A DNA stretch of 64,000 nucleotides from Gammaproteobacteria bacterium. GTDB lineage: Bacteria > Pseudomonadota > Gammaproteobacteria > Steroidobacterales > GCA-2729495. Positions 9,532 through 18,909 of this stretch are shown here, piece by piece. The translations under genes and the position numbers were made by a program. The DNA is taken from assembly GCA_013001905.1 (NCBI GenBank), contig JABDLC010000117.1, forward strand, positions 1 through 64,000, in the 5' to 3' direction. The stretch's first letter is position 1, and every line of letters starts with the position of its first letter. The notes below the pieces were generated by a model. The model worked only from the letters and a program-made list of their open reading frames with translations, was not told the origin of the DNA and made no database searches.

Positions 9532-11252
9532 TGAATACCAACAGCAGCCCGGCAGCGACGACGTGTCTGCTGATCTCTGACTTCAACGCCGGCAATCTTA
9601 AAAGTTATCTGGAAACTGATAGCGGGACATTAAGCCCGGGGTCGCAGGCGCTTCGTGTCGTCATGCCAGACTACGGTCAGGTCATGCAAACGTTGCTCGA
9701 CGCAGAGCATGAGTGCTGGCAGGAACAACCGGAAATCACGGTTATCTGGACGCGACCTGAAGCCGTCGTTGCATCATTTACGAAGATTCTGCAGGCGGAA
9801 TCCGCAACGATCGGCGAACTCCTCGATGAAGTTAATCAGTTTGCAGATCTGGTCATTGCCGCGGCCGAACGCGCGCGTACCGTCGTGGTTCCGCTCTGGG
9901 CGCCACCGACCGGTCATCGGGGTCTCGGCCCGATTGATCTCCGGCCGGGCGGCACCCGCCACGCACTGCTGCAGATGAACCTGCGACTGACCGAACGCCT
10001 GCATGAACAGCCCGGCATTTTTGTCGTCGACAGCGATCAGTGGCTAGCAAGGCAAGGCAATCCCGAGATGGCGCACAAATTCTGGTATGCGGCCAAGACA
10101 CCGTACTCCACAGAAGTTTTTCGCGCGGCCGCTGCAGATATTAAAGCGCTGGTGCGCGCCACAGCCGGGCAGAGCAGCAAACTGCTGATTCTGGATCTTG
10201 ATGACACTCTGTGGGGTGGCATCGTCGGTGACGTGGGCTGGGAGAATCTCCGGCTCGGGGGCCATGACCCGGTTGGAGAAGCGTTTCAGGACTTTCAGCG
10301 CGGCGTGAAAGCGCTGCAAAACCGCGGCGTTGTGCTGGCAGTTGTCAGCAAAAATGATGAAGAAACCGCTCTGACCGCCGTCGATAAACATCCGGAAATG
10401 CTGATCAGACGCGACGATCTGGCCGGGTGGCGCATCAACTGGAACGACAAGGCTCAGAATATCGTCGAACTCGTCGATGAACTGAATCTGGGGCTGGACG
10501 CAGTCGTCTTTATTGATGACAACCCTGCCGAACGGGGCCGCGTTGCGGAAGCCCTGCCGGAAGTGTTTGTTCCGGACTGGCCGGCCGACAAATTGCTGTA
10601 CCGGCATGCGCTCAATTCGCTGAATTGTTTCGATCCTGCAGCTGTCAGCGCTGAAGACGCAGAGCGCTCACGCGCATACGCGGCAGAACGCCAGCGCCGC
10701 CAGAGCAAGACAGCCGTCAGCATGGACGACTGGCTGGAGTCTCTGGAGCTCCAGGTGCGCATCAGTGAGCTTGCCGATGCAAACCGGCAACGAGCCGTTC
10801 AGTTGCTGAACAAAACCAATCAGATGAATCTGAGCACGCGCCGTCTGACCGAGGATGAACTGAACTCGTGGCTGGAGTCCGGCGAACGGACGTTCCATAC
10901 CGTCTGGGTGGAAGACCGATTCGGCGACTCCGGGCTGACCGGTCTGGTCAGCACTGAGATTCGTGACGGCGTGTGCCGGATCGTGGACTTTGTGCTCAGC
11001 TGCCGCGTATTCGGACGCAAGGTTGAAAACGTCATGACAGCGATCGCGGTTGCAGAGGCTCGGCGCCGCGGCGCCTGCACAGTTGAAGCCACCTATGAAG
11101 CAACCGCAAAAAATAGACCAACTCTCGACTTTTTCACCGCAAGCAGTGGCCTTGATGAAGCCGGGCCGAATGTCTTTACGTGGGACACAGGCAAAGATTA
11201 TCCGTTGCCACCCTATATCCGCGTTTACGGATTGAATACGGAAAACTCATGA
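9531..11252 (+). CDS. FkbH-like HAD-IIIC protein (candidate glyceryl-ACP synthase)
   Basis: A 573-aa protein of the FkbH family. After a SGNH-like N-terminal third (about 1-205) comes the HAD core with LDLDDTLWGG (residues 221-230), SKND as motif II, and FIDDNPAERG as the last HAD motif. A C-terminal GNAT-like region (LLNKTNQMNLSTRRLTEDE ... VEATYEATAKNRP) follows. Characterised family members dephosphorylate 1,3-bisphosphoglycerate and transfer the glyceryl group to an ACP; that this one does so is an inference from motifs and from the ACP encoded immediately upstream with a 1-nt overlap. In an EPS locus the glyceryl-ACP could supply a glycerate substituent. Confidence 0.88.
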   Translation: MNTNSSPAATTCLLISDFNAGNLKSYLETDSGTLSPGSQALRVVMPDYGQVMQTLLDAEHECWQEQPEITVIWTRPEAVVASFTKILQAESATIGELLDEVNQFADLVIAAAERARTVVVPLWAPPTGHRGLGPIDLRPGGTRHALLQMNLRLTERLHEQPGIFVVDSDQWLARQGNPEMAHKFWYAAKTPYSTEVFRAAAADIKALVRATAGQSSKLLILDLDDTLWGGIVGDVGWENLRLGGHDPVGEAFQDFQRGVKALQNRGVVLAVVSKNDEETALTAVDKHPEMLIRRDDLAGWRINWNDKAQNIVELVDELNLGLDAVVFIDDNPAERGRVAEALPEVFVPDWPADKLLYRHALNSLNCFDPAAVSAEDAERSRAYAAERQRRQSKTAVSMDDWLESLELQVRISELADANRQRAVQLLNKTNQMNLSTRRLTEDELNSWLESGERTFHTVWVEDRFGDSGLTGLVSTEIRDGVCRIVDFVLSCRVFGRKVENVMTAIAVAEARRRGACTVEATYEATAKNRPTLDFFTASSGLDEAGPNVFTWDTGKDYPLPPYIRVYGLNTENS

Positions 11253-11262
11253 GCAGCCTTCG

Positions 11263-12384
11263 GTGAACGATAGCGCGGCGGACAAACCCAAACTGCAAAT
11301 TGCCGCGGTTACACGTGCCGACTATAAGTCCGGCACGGCGTTCGCAGACTGGCAAAGCGATACCGGGTTCGCGCAGATCGGGGGCGAATTTGCAGACTTG
11401 CTGATGTCATCGCCGGTGCGGGAGCAGCACGATGACGACCCGTTGGTGTTAGCGGCGATGCTGGGCAACCAACCCATCGGGTATATCAATACCTTTAACG
11501 GCAGGCTGCAAGCGGACGAAGCGCCCATCGACATACTCTGGTGCTCTGGCCTTTCTGTACTTTCCGAACATCGCAGCACCGGCGCGGGCCTGATGCTACT
11601 GCTGCGGTTGCGCTCGCACCCGCTGCCGTCCGGCGCAGTCGGTGTTTCGCAGGTCGCACTGCCGATATACAAGCAGCTGGGTTGGCACGACATCACCGCT
11701 GACCGACATCTGCTGATTATGCGCTCCGCACCCGTATTGAGTCGCTGGATAAAAAATGCCTTTCTGCTGCGGCTGGCCAGCACGGTTACCAATGCCGGAC
11801 TGTGGCTGTACCGTTCGGTGCTGCGCACCGTATTGAACATCCGTCTGTCGGGTTTGCTGATCGAAGAAGTCAGCGCATTGCCGTCAGATCTTGATCCTCT
11901 GGTGCGTGGTCTCGATCGACCACTGAAGACGCATCGCTCAGTGGAATGGGTCAATTGGGCCATGCGCACCGGGCCGAAACGCAACGGGCGTCGACTGCAT
12001 CTCGTCCGCTCGCAGGACGGCAAAGCGTTGGGCTATTTCATAACCAGTGTGCTGCATCATGACGAGGCCGACGGTGGCCGTATTCGCGATATCCGACTCG
12101 CCACGGTGCGAGACTGGATGAGCTTTGACGAGCAGCAGCTCGGCGACGATGAAGTCCTGCTGCTCGGATTGCGCACGCTGCTCAGCGCCGATGCGGATGC
12201 AGTCGAGCTGTGTGCGCCTGAGAGCGCAACCGGAAAGTTGCTGCGCCGAATCGGTTTACTGCGCAAAGGTGCATTGCACATGGTGATGCGCTTTCCACCC
12301 GGCACTCCGGGTGTGCCCGAGGGCAAGCTGAGTGGCGATACTTTCTGGTTCCGCCCTGCCGACGGCGACGGCTTCGTAAACTAG
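11263..12384 (+). CDS. GNAT-like acyltransferase of unknown substrate
   Basis: A 373-aa protein from a GTG start 10 nt after the FkbH stop, evidently the third gene of the ACP-FkbH operon. The N-terminal half resembles GNAT proteins: a beta-strand block LVLAAMLGNQPIGYINTFNG, then WCSGLSVLSEHRSTGAGLMLLLRLR, which looks like the acyl-CoA/pantetheine loop. The C-terminal half looks like a second, weaker GNAT-like repeat (LHLVRSQDGKALGYFITSV). A reasonable hypothesis is that it moves an acyl group from the neighbouring ACP to a sugar or lipid. I do not recognise a named family, so the function is inferred from fold impression and context. Confidence 0.6.
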   Translation: MNDSAADKPKLQIAAVTRADYKSGTAFADWQSDTGFAQIGGEFADLLMSSPVREQHDDDPLVLAAMLGNQPIGYINTFNGRLQADEAPIDILWCSGLSVLSEHRSTGAGLMLLLRLRSHPLPSGAVGVSQVALPIYKQLGWHDITADRHLLIMRSAPVLSRWIKNAFLLRLASTVTNAGLWLYRSVLRTVLNIRLSGLLIEEVSALPSDLDPLVRGLDRPLKTHRSVEWVNWAMRTGPKRNGRRLHLVRSQDGKALGYFITSVLHHDEADGGRIRDIRLATVRDWMSFDEQQLGDDEVLLLGLRTLLSADADAVELCAPESATGKLLRRIGLLRKGALHMVMRFPPGTPGVPEGKLSGDTFWFRPADGDGFVN

Positions 12385-12403
12385 CCGCGTAACCTGAACA
12401 GAT

Positions 12404-13786
12404 TCAGTCTGACTTCAGATAACCGCGGTCTTCGATGTACCTGGCAACCACATCCGCTGCCAGTGACTGACCCACATCGTTCCAGTGATCATCACCGCCC
12501 AGCAGATACAGCGCCGCCGGATCATCGACGGCAGCAAAATGCGGATACAGATTGATATGGTCGATGCTCAGCCGCGCGGCGATGTCCTGAAGCGTCCCGG
12601 TCAGCCGCGTCGGTTCGTAGGCAGGGTACTTGCCGGTATCAACCTCACCGCTCGCGTGTTTGCCACCGAGTACATCCATCGGGTGAGGAATGCCGATGAG
12701 CAACAATGGCACGCCGCTCTCCTCCGCCTGACCCTGAATAGCCGCAACCACTACTTTCATCAGCCGAATCTTGTATTGCGCTGAATCGCTGTCGGGCTGC
12801 AGTGCGATGTCGGCCGAATACGGGTCGGTGCGCAGGTCGTAGACCACGTTGTCACCGCTAATGACAAACTCTTTGTATTCGCGCACATGCTGCTCCAGCC
12901 GCTCTTCAGTGCGCTGCAGGGGTGAAGGCGGCGCGGGTTGATCGCCCTGCAACATTGCCTGTATGCCTGCTTTAGCCTGACGGCCGACTTTGCGCAATAC
13001 CGGTTCGGACGTTTCCAGCGAAGCATTGAGCTGAATCTCATCACTGAACCGGAATTCGTTCTCGATCAGTTGCCCGTCAAATGACAGTCGATACAACTTG
13101 TTGCGCACCAGATCACCGAAATCGTTGCCGGTGAACACTGCGACGATCAATAAATCCGGTTGTAGCCACTCAAGCTCATCTTCGACACGACGCAAAACCT
13201 GATCCGGGCCATAGCCGGCGACACCGGCATTGATTACCTCCACTTCAGCATTCAGGGAACTTGTCAGCCGCTCCGCCAATTGCACGGCGAGGGTGTTTTC
13301 GAGCGCTGTGTACTCCGCCTGAATAAACGAGTCACCGTAAATGACAACGCGCGGCTTCGCCGAACGCGCAGCATCGAATTCCGCGCCGCGAAAACCGAAG
13401 CTGTTTACGCTGTACAGCTGCGTGCCGCCGTTGACCGGCATATGTCGGTACTCACGGCGTGCGCCCGGCACCAGATCATAAAGATAGCGATCATCAAGCT
13501 GGAACGGCGACAGGTATCGCGGCGCAACCGTAAGACGTAATGCGAACTCTGCCACGGCGAGCGTGGCGACGACGGATACCTGACAAACCAGCCAACCGGC
13601 GAGAAAGCCGCCACCGACGAACGCGGCGGCGACATTGAGACCGCCCACAACCAGCAGAATCAGCTCGGTCAAACCGAGGCCGGGGCCGCCGACAATGCGA
13701 ACATCATCGCTGAATGCGAGGGCCAGCATGGCGCCGCCAATCACGAGCGTAGCTACACGAACAATTAAGTTCACGGGATCGGCCAT
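12404..13786 (-). CDS. Membrane-anchored SGNH/GDSL hydrolase-like protein
   Basis: A 460-aa protein with two or three N-terminal hydrophobic segments (about residues 6-95) and an extracytoplasmic SGNH domain. Visible blocks are VIYGDSFIQAEY (nucleophile Ser), NAGVAGYGPDQ (Gly block), VFTGNDFGD (Asn block) and GGDDHWNDVG (catalytic Asp/His). Membrane-tethered SGNH proteins in polysaccharide loci, such as AlgX/AlgJ relatives, O-acetylate or de-esterify polymer; which applies is unknown. I start at ATG 13786; the ORF track's GTG at 13801 is an alternative. Either start lies inside the upstream flippase gene, so the two are translationally coupled. It converges with the GNAT-like gene. Confidence 0.8.
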   Translation of the reverse strand: MADPVNLIVRVATLVIGGAMLALAFSDDVRIVGGPGLGLTELILLVVGGLNVAAAFVGGGFLAGWLVCQVSVVATLAVAEFALRLTVAPRYLSPFQLDDRYLYDLVPGARREYRHMPVNGGTQLYSVNSFGFRGAEFDAARSAKPRVVIYGDSFIQAEYTALENTLAVQLAERLTSSLNAEVEVINAGVAGYGPDQVLRRVEDELEWLQPDLLIVAVFTGNDFGDLVRNKLYRLSFDGQLIENEFRFSDEIQLNASLETSEPVLRKVGRQAKAGIQAMLQGDQPAPPSPLQRTEERLEQHVREYKEFVISGDNVVYDLRTDPYSADIALQPDSDSAQYKIRLMKVVVAAIQGQAEESGVPLLLIGIPHPMDVLGGKHASGEVDTGKYPAYEPTRLTGTLQDIAARLSIDHINLYPHFAAVDDPAALYLLGGDDHWNDVGQSLAADVVARYIEDRGYLKSD

Positions 13787-15144
13787 CCGCGCAGATTCCA
13801 CACCAGGGCAATGACTGCGACGATTGCCGACAGAAACAGTATGTCGGGCATAAAGTCACGGATGCCGTACTTATGCGTCACCGCGCGCAGGATCGGATAA
13901 AAACACATCTGCGACAACGCGATGCCGATGACCAGCCCGGTCACGCCAGCCATGTAACCACCGATCGTCATGATGCCCAGTAAGACAATAAAGCGGAAAA
14001 ACTGCAGCCACATGTGCCGGTATGAATCGCCGAACGACATGGGGATGTTGAGGATGGCTGCACCGGCCGCGAAGAACGCCGAACCAGCAGCCATGATCTC
14101 CAGCATCCAGCCCGCACCGTGATAACGCGGATCATAAAGTAAAGTAATCATGTCACGGCCGAACAGCGCAAAAAACAACACGATTGGCGCGCACATCAAA
14201 TACAGGACCAGCTTGACCTTGCGCAGCTGAGCATTAAAACGCTCGCTGGAACCCGCCTGAATTTCTGCATACACCGGAAACAGCAGTGACCAGCTCAGGC
14301 GTTCCACCAGCATCTCCACCAGTTTGGCGAACGTCACCGCAATACTGAACACGCCGAGTTCTTCGGCCGTCATCCATTTACTGATGATCAGGCTGTCACC
14401 CTGGCGCGCCAGAAACGTCAGCCCTGTCGCGATAAACACCCAGCGACCAAAACTAAAGATCTCCCAGGCGTCTTCGCGACGCCAGGTCAGGCCCATGCGC
14501 GGCCCCGGAAAAATCCGGTACGAACTGATTGCGGCGATCGTCGCTGAAATAATGCCGTGCGCCGCGAGCGCCCAGATCGTGGGCCAGATCAACAACCAAC
14601 AAAGCAGAAAAATAATCGCGATTGTCTGTGTAGCGGCGTGCCAGAGAACGACGCGACCGAAGCGCACACCCTTTTCAGCCAGTATCGGCTGCGGGGAGGT
14701 GAGGCTTTGTATGACCGGCGCCAGACTAACAAGCGCAATCAGGCCGAACAGTTGCGGTTGCTCGTAAAAAACACTGATCGGATATGCCAGAGCCAGCGCG
14801 ATAGAACCAATAGCGATGCCACGCAGGATGCCCATTGTCCAGGCAGTACGCAGAAACTCGTCGTCGATATCGTCCTTCTTGACGATGATTGCGCTGCGTA
14901 TGCCCAGATCAGACATCATGCTGAGCCCGGTGAAAACCAGATTGACGATGAGCATCAGGCCGAACGCTTCCGGGAACAGCAACCTTGTCATCACGAGGTT
15001 GGCGGCCAGTCGGACCAGATTCTGATACAGGTCGCCGATCAATAACACGCCGCCCCCCTGAATCGCGCGCTCGCGCAGTGACCCGCTGCCCGTGCCGAGC
15101 ACAGGTTGCAATCGCGCACGCAGACCGGCAATTAATCCAGTCAA
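13771..15144 (-). CDS. Wzx-type lipid-linked oligosaccharide flippase
   Basis: A 457-aa polytopic protein of the PST/MOP flippase superfamily. The start LRERAIQGGGVLLIGDLYQNLVRLAANLVMTRLLFPEAFGL is characteristic of MOP polysaccharide exporters, and about a dozen hydrophobic helices follow. It would flip the undecaprenyl-linked repeat made by the nearby transferases to the periplasm for the O-antigen-polymerase-like protein at 29.4-30.9 kb. The start is TTG, preceded by GGGG at about 8 nt; no earlier ATG is available. It lies 5 nt after the GMC oxidoreductase stop. Confidence 0.9.
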   Translation of the reverse strand: MTGLIAGLRARLQPVLGTGSGSLRERAIQGGGVLLIGDLYQNLVRLAANLVMTRLLFPEAFGLMLIVNLVFTGLSMMSDLGIRSAIIVKKDDIDDEFLRTAWTMGILRGIAIGSIALALAYPISVFYEQPQLFGLIALVSLAPVIQSLTSPQPILAEKGVRFGRVVLWHAATQTIAIIFLLCWLLIWPTIWALAAHGIISATIAAISSYRIFPGPRMGLTWRREDAWEIFSFGRWVFIATGLTFLARQGDSLIISKWMTAEELGVFSIAVTFAKLVEMLVERLSWSLLFPVYAEIQAGSSERFNAQLRKVKLVLYLMCAPIVLFFALFGRDMITLLYDPRYHGAGWMLEIMAAGSAFFAAGAAILNIPMSFGDSYRHMWLQFFRFIVLLGIMTIGGYMAGVTGLVIGIALSQMCFYPILRAVTHKYGIRDFMPDILFLSAIVAVIALVWNLRGWPIP

Positions 15145-15149
15145 CTCGA

Positions 15150-16853
15150 TTACCCCGCTACCATGGCGGCGTGCTTACGATCAATCACATCGTCAATCAC
15201 ACCACTGACGCGCAACGCATTGGCGGCGATGGTCAGACTCGGGTTCGTTCCGGCGCTGGACGGAAAAAACGACGCATCCACCACGAACAAATTGCTCATC
15301 CCATGCACACAGTTATCCCGATCCAGCACGCTGCTGGCCGGGTCCTCACCAAAACGACAGGTGCCCGATATATGCGGAAAATCGATTTTGTTCTCGTGCG
15401 ACAACACCATCAGTCGCCGGCGACCAAGCGCGTCACGCAATCGATCGCGCAATGCGTGCACACGGCGCTTTAACTCGTCGCTATAGCGATAGTCGATCAG
15501 CACGTCATGTTCGTTGACCGGGTCGGGATAGACCCGATTTTCGAAGTATGGCAAATCCTCGACAATGCTCACCCACACAGATGCATGCCGGAAATTGAAT
15601 GCATAGAAATACACCATCGCACCGAGACGAACGATGGGGCTCGTGAGCTTTCGCCACCACACCGGACGCGGGCTGAAGAGAAATTTCCACCAGGCAGTGC
15701 TCGACTCCGCCGTTTCACGCAGGTACTGCATGATCTGGCCAATATTTAGCTCGAGGCCCAGCGTCTGGAACGTACCGAGCTTTTGCCCGTCGGCATGATA
15801 GAAGTCATTTAAGGCCAGCGTCTTCTGTGCGCCCTCACCCGACAATGGTTCGTCCGGGCCGATCGCCACAAAATCACCGCCGTGAAACATGAGGTTACGC
15901 CCCACCAGATCATGCTGATTACCGATTCCCCGGGGCCAGTCCGGCGAATCCGACTTCAGCAGTAACACCGGCGAGGCGAACGCGCCTGCGGCCAGCACTA
16001 CAGCTTCGCTGGTCAGAACCTGCTCCGTATCACCCTGACGACAGATAATCCCGTCGGCGACAGTCGCCGAGGCGTTAATCCGCGTTACCTCGCAGTCGGG
16101 GTAAACGAATGCACCGTGCTCAATTAGCGCCGGAATCAGGCACGTCCATGCCGCGTCGCGTTTGCAGTTCCGCTCACACGGGCCGTGCGGGCAACCGTCG
16201 CAGTCCCGGACAAAGTCGCAGCCGACATGCACGCGGTACGGGTGCAGCCCGCTCGCGGCGAATTCTTGCAGTAGATGCGCATCGCGCGGACTCAGCCGGG
16301 GCGGCTCCAGAAGCACCGAGTCGCCGCCGGAGTGCAAGGGATCCTGAGTTCCCCGCACCCTGAACAATGTTTCGGCGGCCCGGTAGTGCGGCTCGAATTC
16401 CTCGTAGCTGACAGGCCATTGCTCCGGCAAAGTGCTGTCGTCGCTATCGGGAAAGTTACTGCGCGGCATGAAATCCTGCGGCGAAAAGCGCTCCAACGCT
16501 GCCGCATAATGCGCAGTAGACCCCCCTGTGACACAGCCTGTCGGCACGCGAAAATTGAGCTCCCCGAGGTTGGTGCGGGCCCGCACGCGATGTGGCCAGC
16601 GGCCGCCTGCGAGTCGCTCTGCCGCCTCAGGCTCGAGGGCGTTTTCGGGCGCAGTGGCGGGCCGCACGATCTGTTCGTTCAGCCCCGCGGGTGCGGCTGC
16701 AAATCCGGCATGCAGAAACGGGCCCTTCTCAACGAACAGCACTTTGCGACCGCGCCGCGCCAGATCATAGCCGACGGTTGCGCCACCCATGCCGGTGCCG
16801 ACGACGATGACATCCCAATGGATTGCCGCGCATGCTTCCGGCGTCAGGCTCAA
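15150..16853 (-). CDS. GMC-family FAD-dependent oxidoreductase
   Basis: A 567-aa flavoenzyme of the glucose-methanol-choline family, oxidising an alcohol or sugar hydroxyl. The dinucleotide-binding motif VIVVGTGMGGATVGYDLARRG (GxGxxG) sits at the N-terminus. CVTGGSTAHYAAALERF matches the second GMC block, and the C-terminal SSAGTNPSLTIAANALR is the conserved GMC_C tail. A Cys-rich stretch (CDFVRDCDGCPHGPCERNCK) resembles sugar/gluconate-type GMC dehydrogenases. The start is TTG, overlapping the SDR stop as TTGA. Position between a flippase and an SDR suggests it modifies a sugar or lipid of the polymer, but the substrate is not readable. Confidence 0.87.
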   Translation of the reverse strand: MSLTPEACAAIHWDVIVVGTGMGGATVGYDLARRGRKVLFVEKGPFLHAGFAAAPAGLNEQIVRPATAPENALEPEAAERLAGGRWPHRVRARTNLGELNFRVPTGCVTGGSTAHYAAALERFSPQDFMPRSNFPDSDDSTLPEQWPVSYEEFEPHYRAAETLFRVRGTQDPLHSGGDSVLLEPPRLSPRDAHLLQEFAASGLHPYRVHVGCDFVRDCDGCPHGPCERNCKRDAAWTCLIPALIEHGAFVYPDCEVTRINASATVADGIICRQGDTEQVLTSEAVVLAAGAFASPVLLLKSDSPDWPRGIGNQHDLVGRNLMFHGGDFVAIGPDEPLSGEGAQKTLALNDFYHADGQKLGTFQTLGLELNIGQIMQYLRETAESSTAWWKFLFSPRPVWWRKLTSPIVRLGAMVYFYAFNFRHASVWVSIVEDLPYFENRVYPDPVNEHDVLIDYRYSDELKRRVHALRDRLRDALGRRRLMVLSHENKIDFPHISGTCRFGEDPASSVLDRDNCVHGMSNLFVVDASFFPSSAGTNPSLTIAANALRVSGVIDDVIDRKHAAMVAG

Positions 16854-17602
16854 CGTACAGGACCGTCACGGCCAAAACGCAGCAAGGCGCGGAGCTTATC
16901 CAGGACACGCTGCTTCAGACCTTTGGGCGGCAACCACTCACGATCATTCTCGAAGATGCAGTTCGGTGTGCGTGCATGCTCCACTGCAGCCAGCTGAACA
17001 CCCCAGGCCGCCGCTACCTCCGGCTCGATGCCGGTAAAGCCGCTCATCTGAGTTTTCAGGTGCCCCGGCACCCATTCGTGCACTTCGATATCCGCATCAC
17101 CGCCGCGCAGGTCCGCCGCAATGGCTTTGGTCAATGCGCGCACCGCCCCCTTACTAGCCGAATACGCGGCGCTGTCGGCTATCGGCGCGACGTCAGCGAA
17201 ACTACCGACGTTATAGATGCGGCCGTAACCATTCGCGATCATGCCGGGAAGCAATGCCTTGCAGACATTGGCGACGCCATTCACATTGACGTCTATGGCG
17301 CGTGCCCAGTCGGCCGATGACTCATCCAGAAAGCTGATGCGGGGATATACAGCGGCATTATTAAACGCAATATCAATACGCTCGTACCGGGCGACAACCG
17401 CCGCGATTTCGTCAAAAGACGCAACGTCGGCCACGTGACCGGAGAATGCGTCTGATTCGATCAGCGCTGCGGTTTCGCGCAGCGATTCTTCCCGCCGGGC
17501 AATACCGATGACCCTACTGCCCTCTGCGGCGAATGCTGCAGACAGCGCCCGGCCAAGCCCGCTGCCGACGCCGGTAATCATGACCACCTTGTTCGCTAAC
17601 AT
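16850..17602 (-). CDS. Short-chain dehydrogenase/reductase
   Basis: A 250-aa classical SDR. It has the NAD(P) motif TGVGSGLGRAL near the N-terminus, NNAAVY (NNAG-like), and the catalytic Ser/Tyr/Lys in YNVGSFA and YSASKGA. I start at ATG 17602, where the Rossmann fold begins and an AGG lies about 7 nt upstream; the ORF track adds 48 residues that run into the divergent promoter region. It is the first gene of a minus-strand operon with GMC oxidoreductase, flippase and SGNH protein. The substrate is unknown. Confidence 0.87.
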   Translation of the reverse strand: MLANKVVMITGVGSGLGRALSAAFAAEGSRVIGIARREESLRETAALIESDAFSGHVADVASFDEIAAVVARYERIDIAFNNAAVYPRISFLDESSADWARAIDVNVNGVANVCKALLPGMIANGYGRIYNVGSFADVAPIADSAAYSASKGAVRALTKAIAADLRGGDADIEVHEWVPGHLKTQMSGFTGIEPEVAAAWGVQLAAVEHARTPNCIFENDREWLPPKGLKQRVLDKLRALLRFGRDGPVR

Positions 17603-17768
17603 GCGAGACCTGCCGGGTTCTTGAAGTGACGCGAATGATATCAAGACAGCCTGTAAAAGTAGTGTGACGAATGCCCGGAATGCCTGTTGCTGTGCCCGAG
17701 ACTTCACAGCTACCGCTCCCGCCCCTACACTGCGTCCAGAGATCACGTAACCGCAGGAACGTCATCGG
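17603..17768. promoter_or_regulatory. Divergent promoter region between SDR and GT2 operons
   Basis: These 166 bp lie between the first genes of two divergent operons, so they should contain both promoters. No close -35/-10 pair and no clear operator was recognised. Confidence 0.35.
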
Positions 17769-18755
17769 ATGACCGTGGAACCGACCATTGGCATTGTCAT
17801 TATCGGCCGCAACGAGGGCGAGCGGCTGACAGCATGCCTCGACAGCATTCGCGACGCCGCCGCACGGACAGTCTATGTCGACTCCGGATCGACCGATGAC
17901 AGCATCAGCAATGCCAGCCAGGCCGGTGCGGATGTAGTTGAACTGCCGATGGATCAGCCGTTCACTGCCGGACGGGCGCGCAATGCCGGCTTCGAGCGTT
18001 TATGTGAACTCCATCCTGACATCAATTACGTGCAGTTTATCGACGGCGACTGCCGGGTAGCTGAAGGCTGGCTCGATTTTGCCGCACGCTATCTGCAACA
18101 AAACACTGACGTTGTCGTTGTTTGCGGGCGCCGCAAGGAAATTCATCCTAAAGACTCTGTCTACAACGACCTGTGCGACTTTGAATGGAACACACCGGTC
18201 GGTGAATCTGATGCCTGTGGCGGCGACTTTATGGTCGTGGCCGCGGCCTTTTCTGCAGTTAATGGATTTAGTGCAGCACTCATCGCCGGTGAGGAACCAG
18301 AGCTGTGCTTTCGCCTGCGACAGGCGGGCGGAAAAATTTATCGCGCCGACCAGTTGATGACGTGGCACGATGCGGCGATGCATAGCATCGTCCAGTGGGC
18401 ACGACGAACTCAGCGTGCCGGCTATGCGTATGCCGCTCGGAGCGCGATGCACCGTCACGTAGCGGGCGGTCTGGCGCGGCGCGAAAATCTGCGGATCGTT
18501 GTCTGGGCCGCGGTTTTACCCTTTATGATTGTTGTCGCCGGCTCGTTGCACCCGGGTGGTTGGCTGCTGGCTTTGCTCTACCCGATGCAGCTTCTACGCC
18601 TGCGACAGCAGATACAAAAAACAGACCCGGAAGCACCGGCGGGAAAATTTGCGGCTTTGCTGCTGCTGGGCAAGTGGCCTGAATTTTATGGGCAGTTGAC
18701 GTTCCTCAGCCGCTGGCTTCGCGGGGCCGAGCAAACCCTCATCGAATACAAGTAG
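17769..18755 (+). CDS. GT2-family glycosyltransferase
   Basis: A 328-aa GT-A glycosyltransferase likely acting at the cytoplasmic face. N-terminal IGIVIIGRNEGERLTACLDSI and VYVDSGSTDDS are the GT2 nucleotide-binding strands, and FIDGDC carries the DxD metal motif. Then come GGDFMVVA and the acceptor-side block AGEEPELCFRLRQAGGKIY. Hydrophobic segments near residues 240-280 suggest C-terminal membrane association. It opens a plus-strand run of glycosyltransferases. Confidence 0.9.
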   Translation: MTVEPTIGIVIIGRNEGERLTACLDSIRDAAARTVYVDSGSTDDSISNASQAGADVVELPMDQPFTAGRARNAGFERLCELHPDINYVQFIDGDCRVAEGWLDFAARYLQQNTDVVVVCGRRKEIHPKDSVYNDLCDFEWNTPVGESDACGGDFMVVAAAFSAVNGFSAALIAGEEPELCFRLRQAGGKIYRADQLMTWHDAAMHSIVQWARRTQRAGYAYAARSAMHRHVAGGLARRENLRIVVWAAVLPFMIVVAGSLHPGGWLLALLYPMQLLRLRQQIQKTDPEAPAGKFAALLLLGKWPEFYGQLTFLSRWLRGAEQTLIEYK

Positions 18756-18909
18756 CGGCCGCGCAGCTCCCATGGCCTGCGGGGACTGCACATAATGATG
18801 TGACGGAGTTTGAGGCAGGGCGCAGCGCTGTCTAGTAGACTTTCGTACTGACTCGCATCACTGCGCTTGCACTTAATACATAAACAAATAACAACACTAA
18901 GGTGAGCTC

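Noticed and set aside
16275-16997. 240-aa plus-strand ORF opposite the GMC oxidoreductase and SDR genes
   Set aside because: Antisense to two well-supported genes, with Cys/Arg-rich shadow composition.
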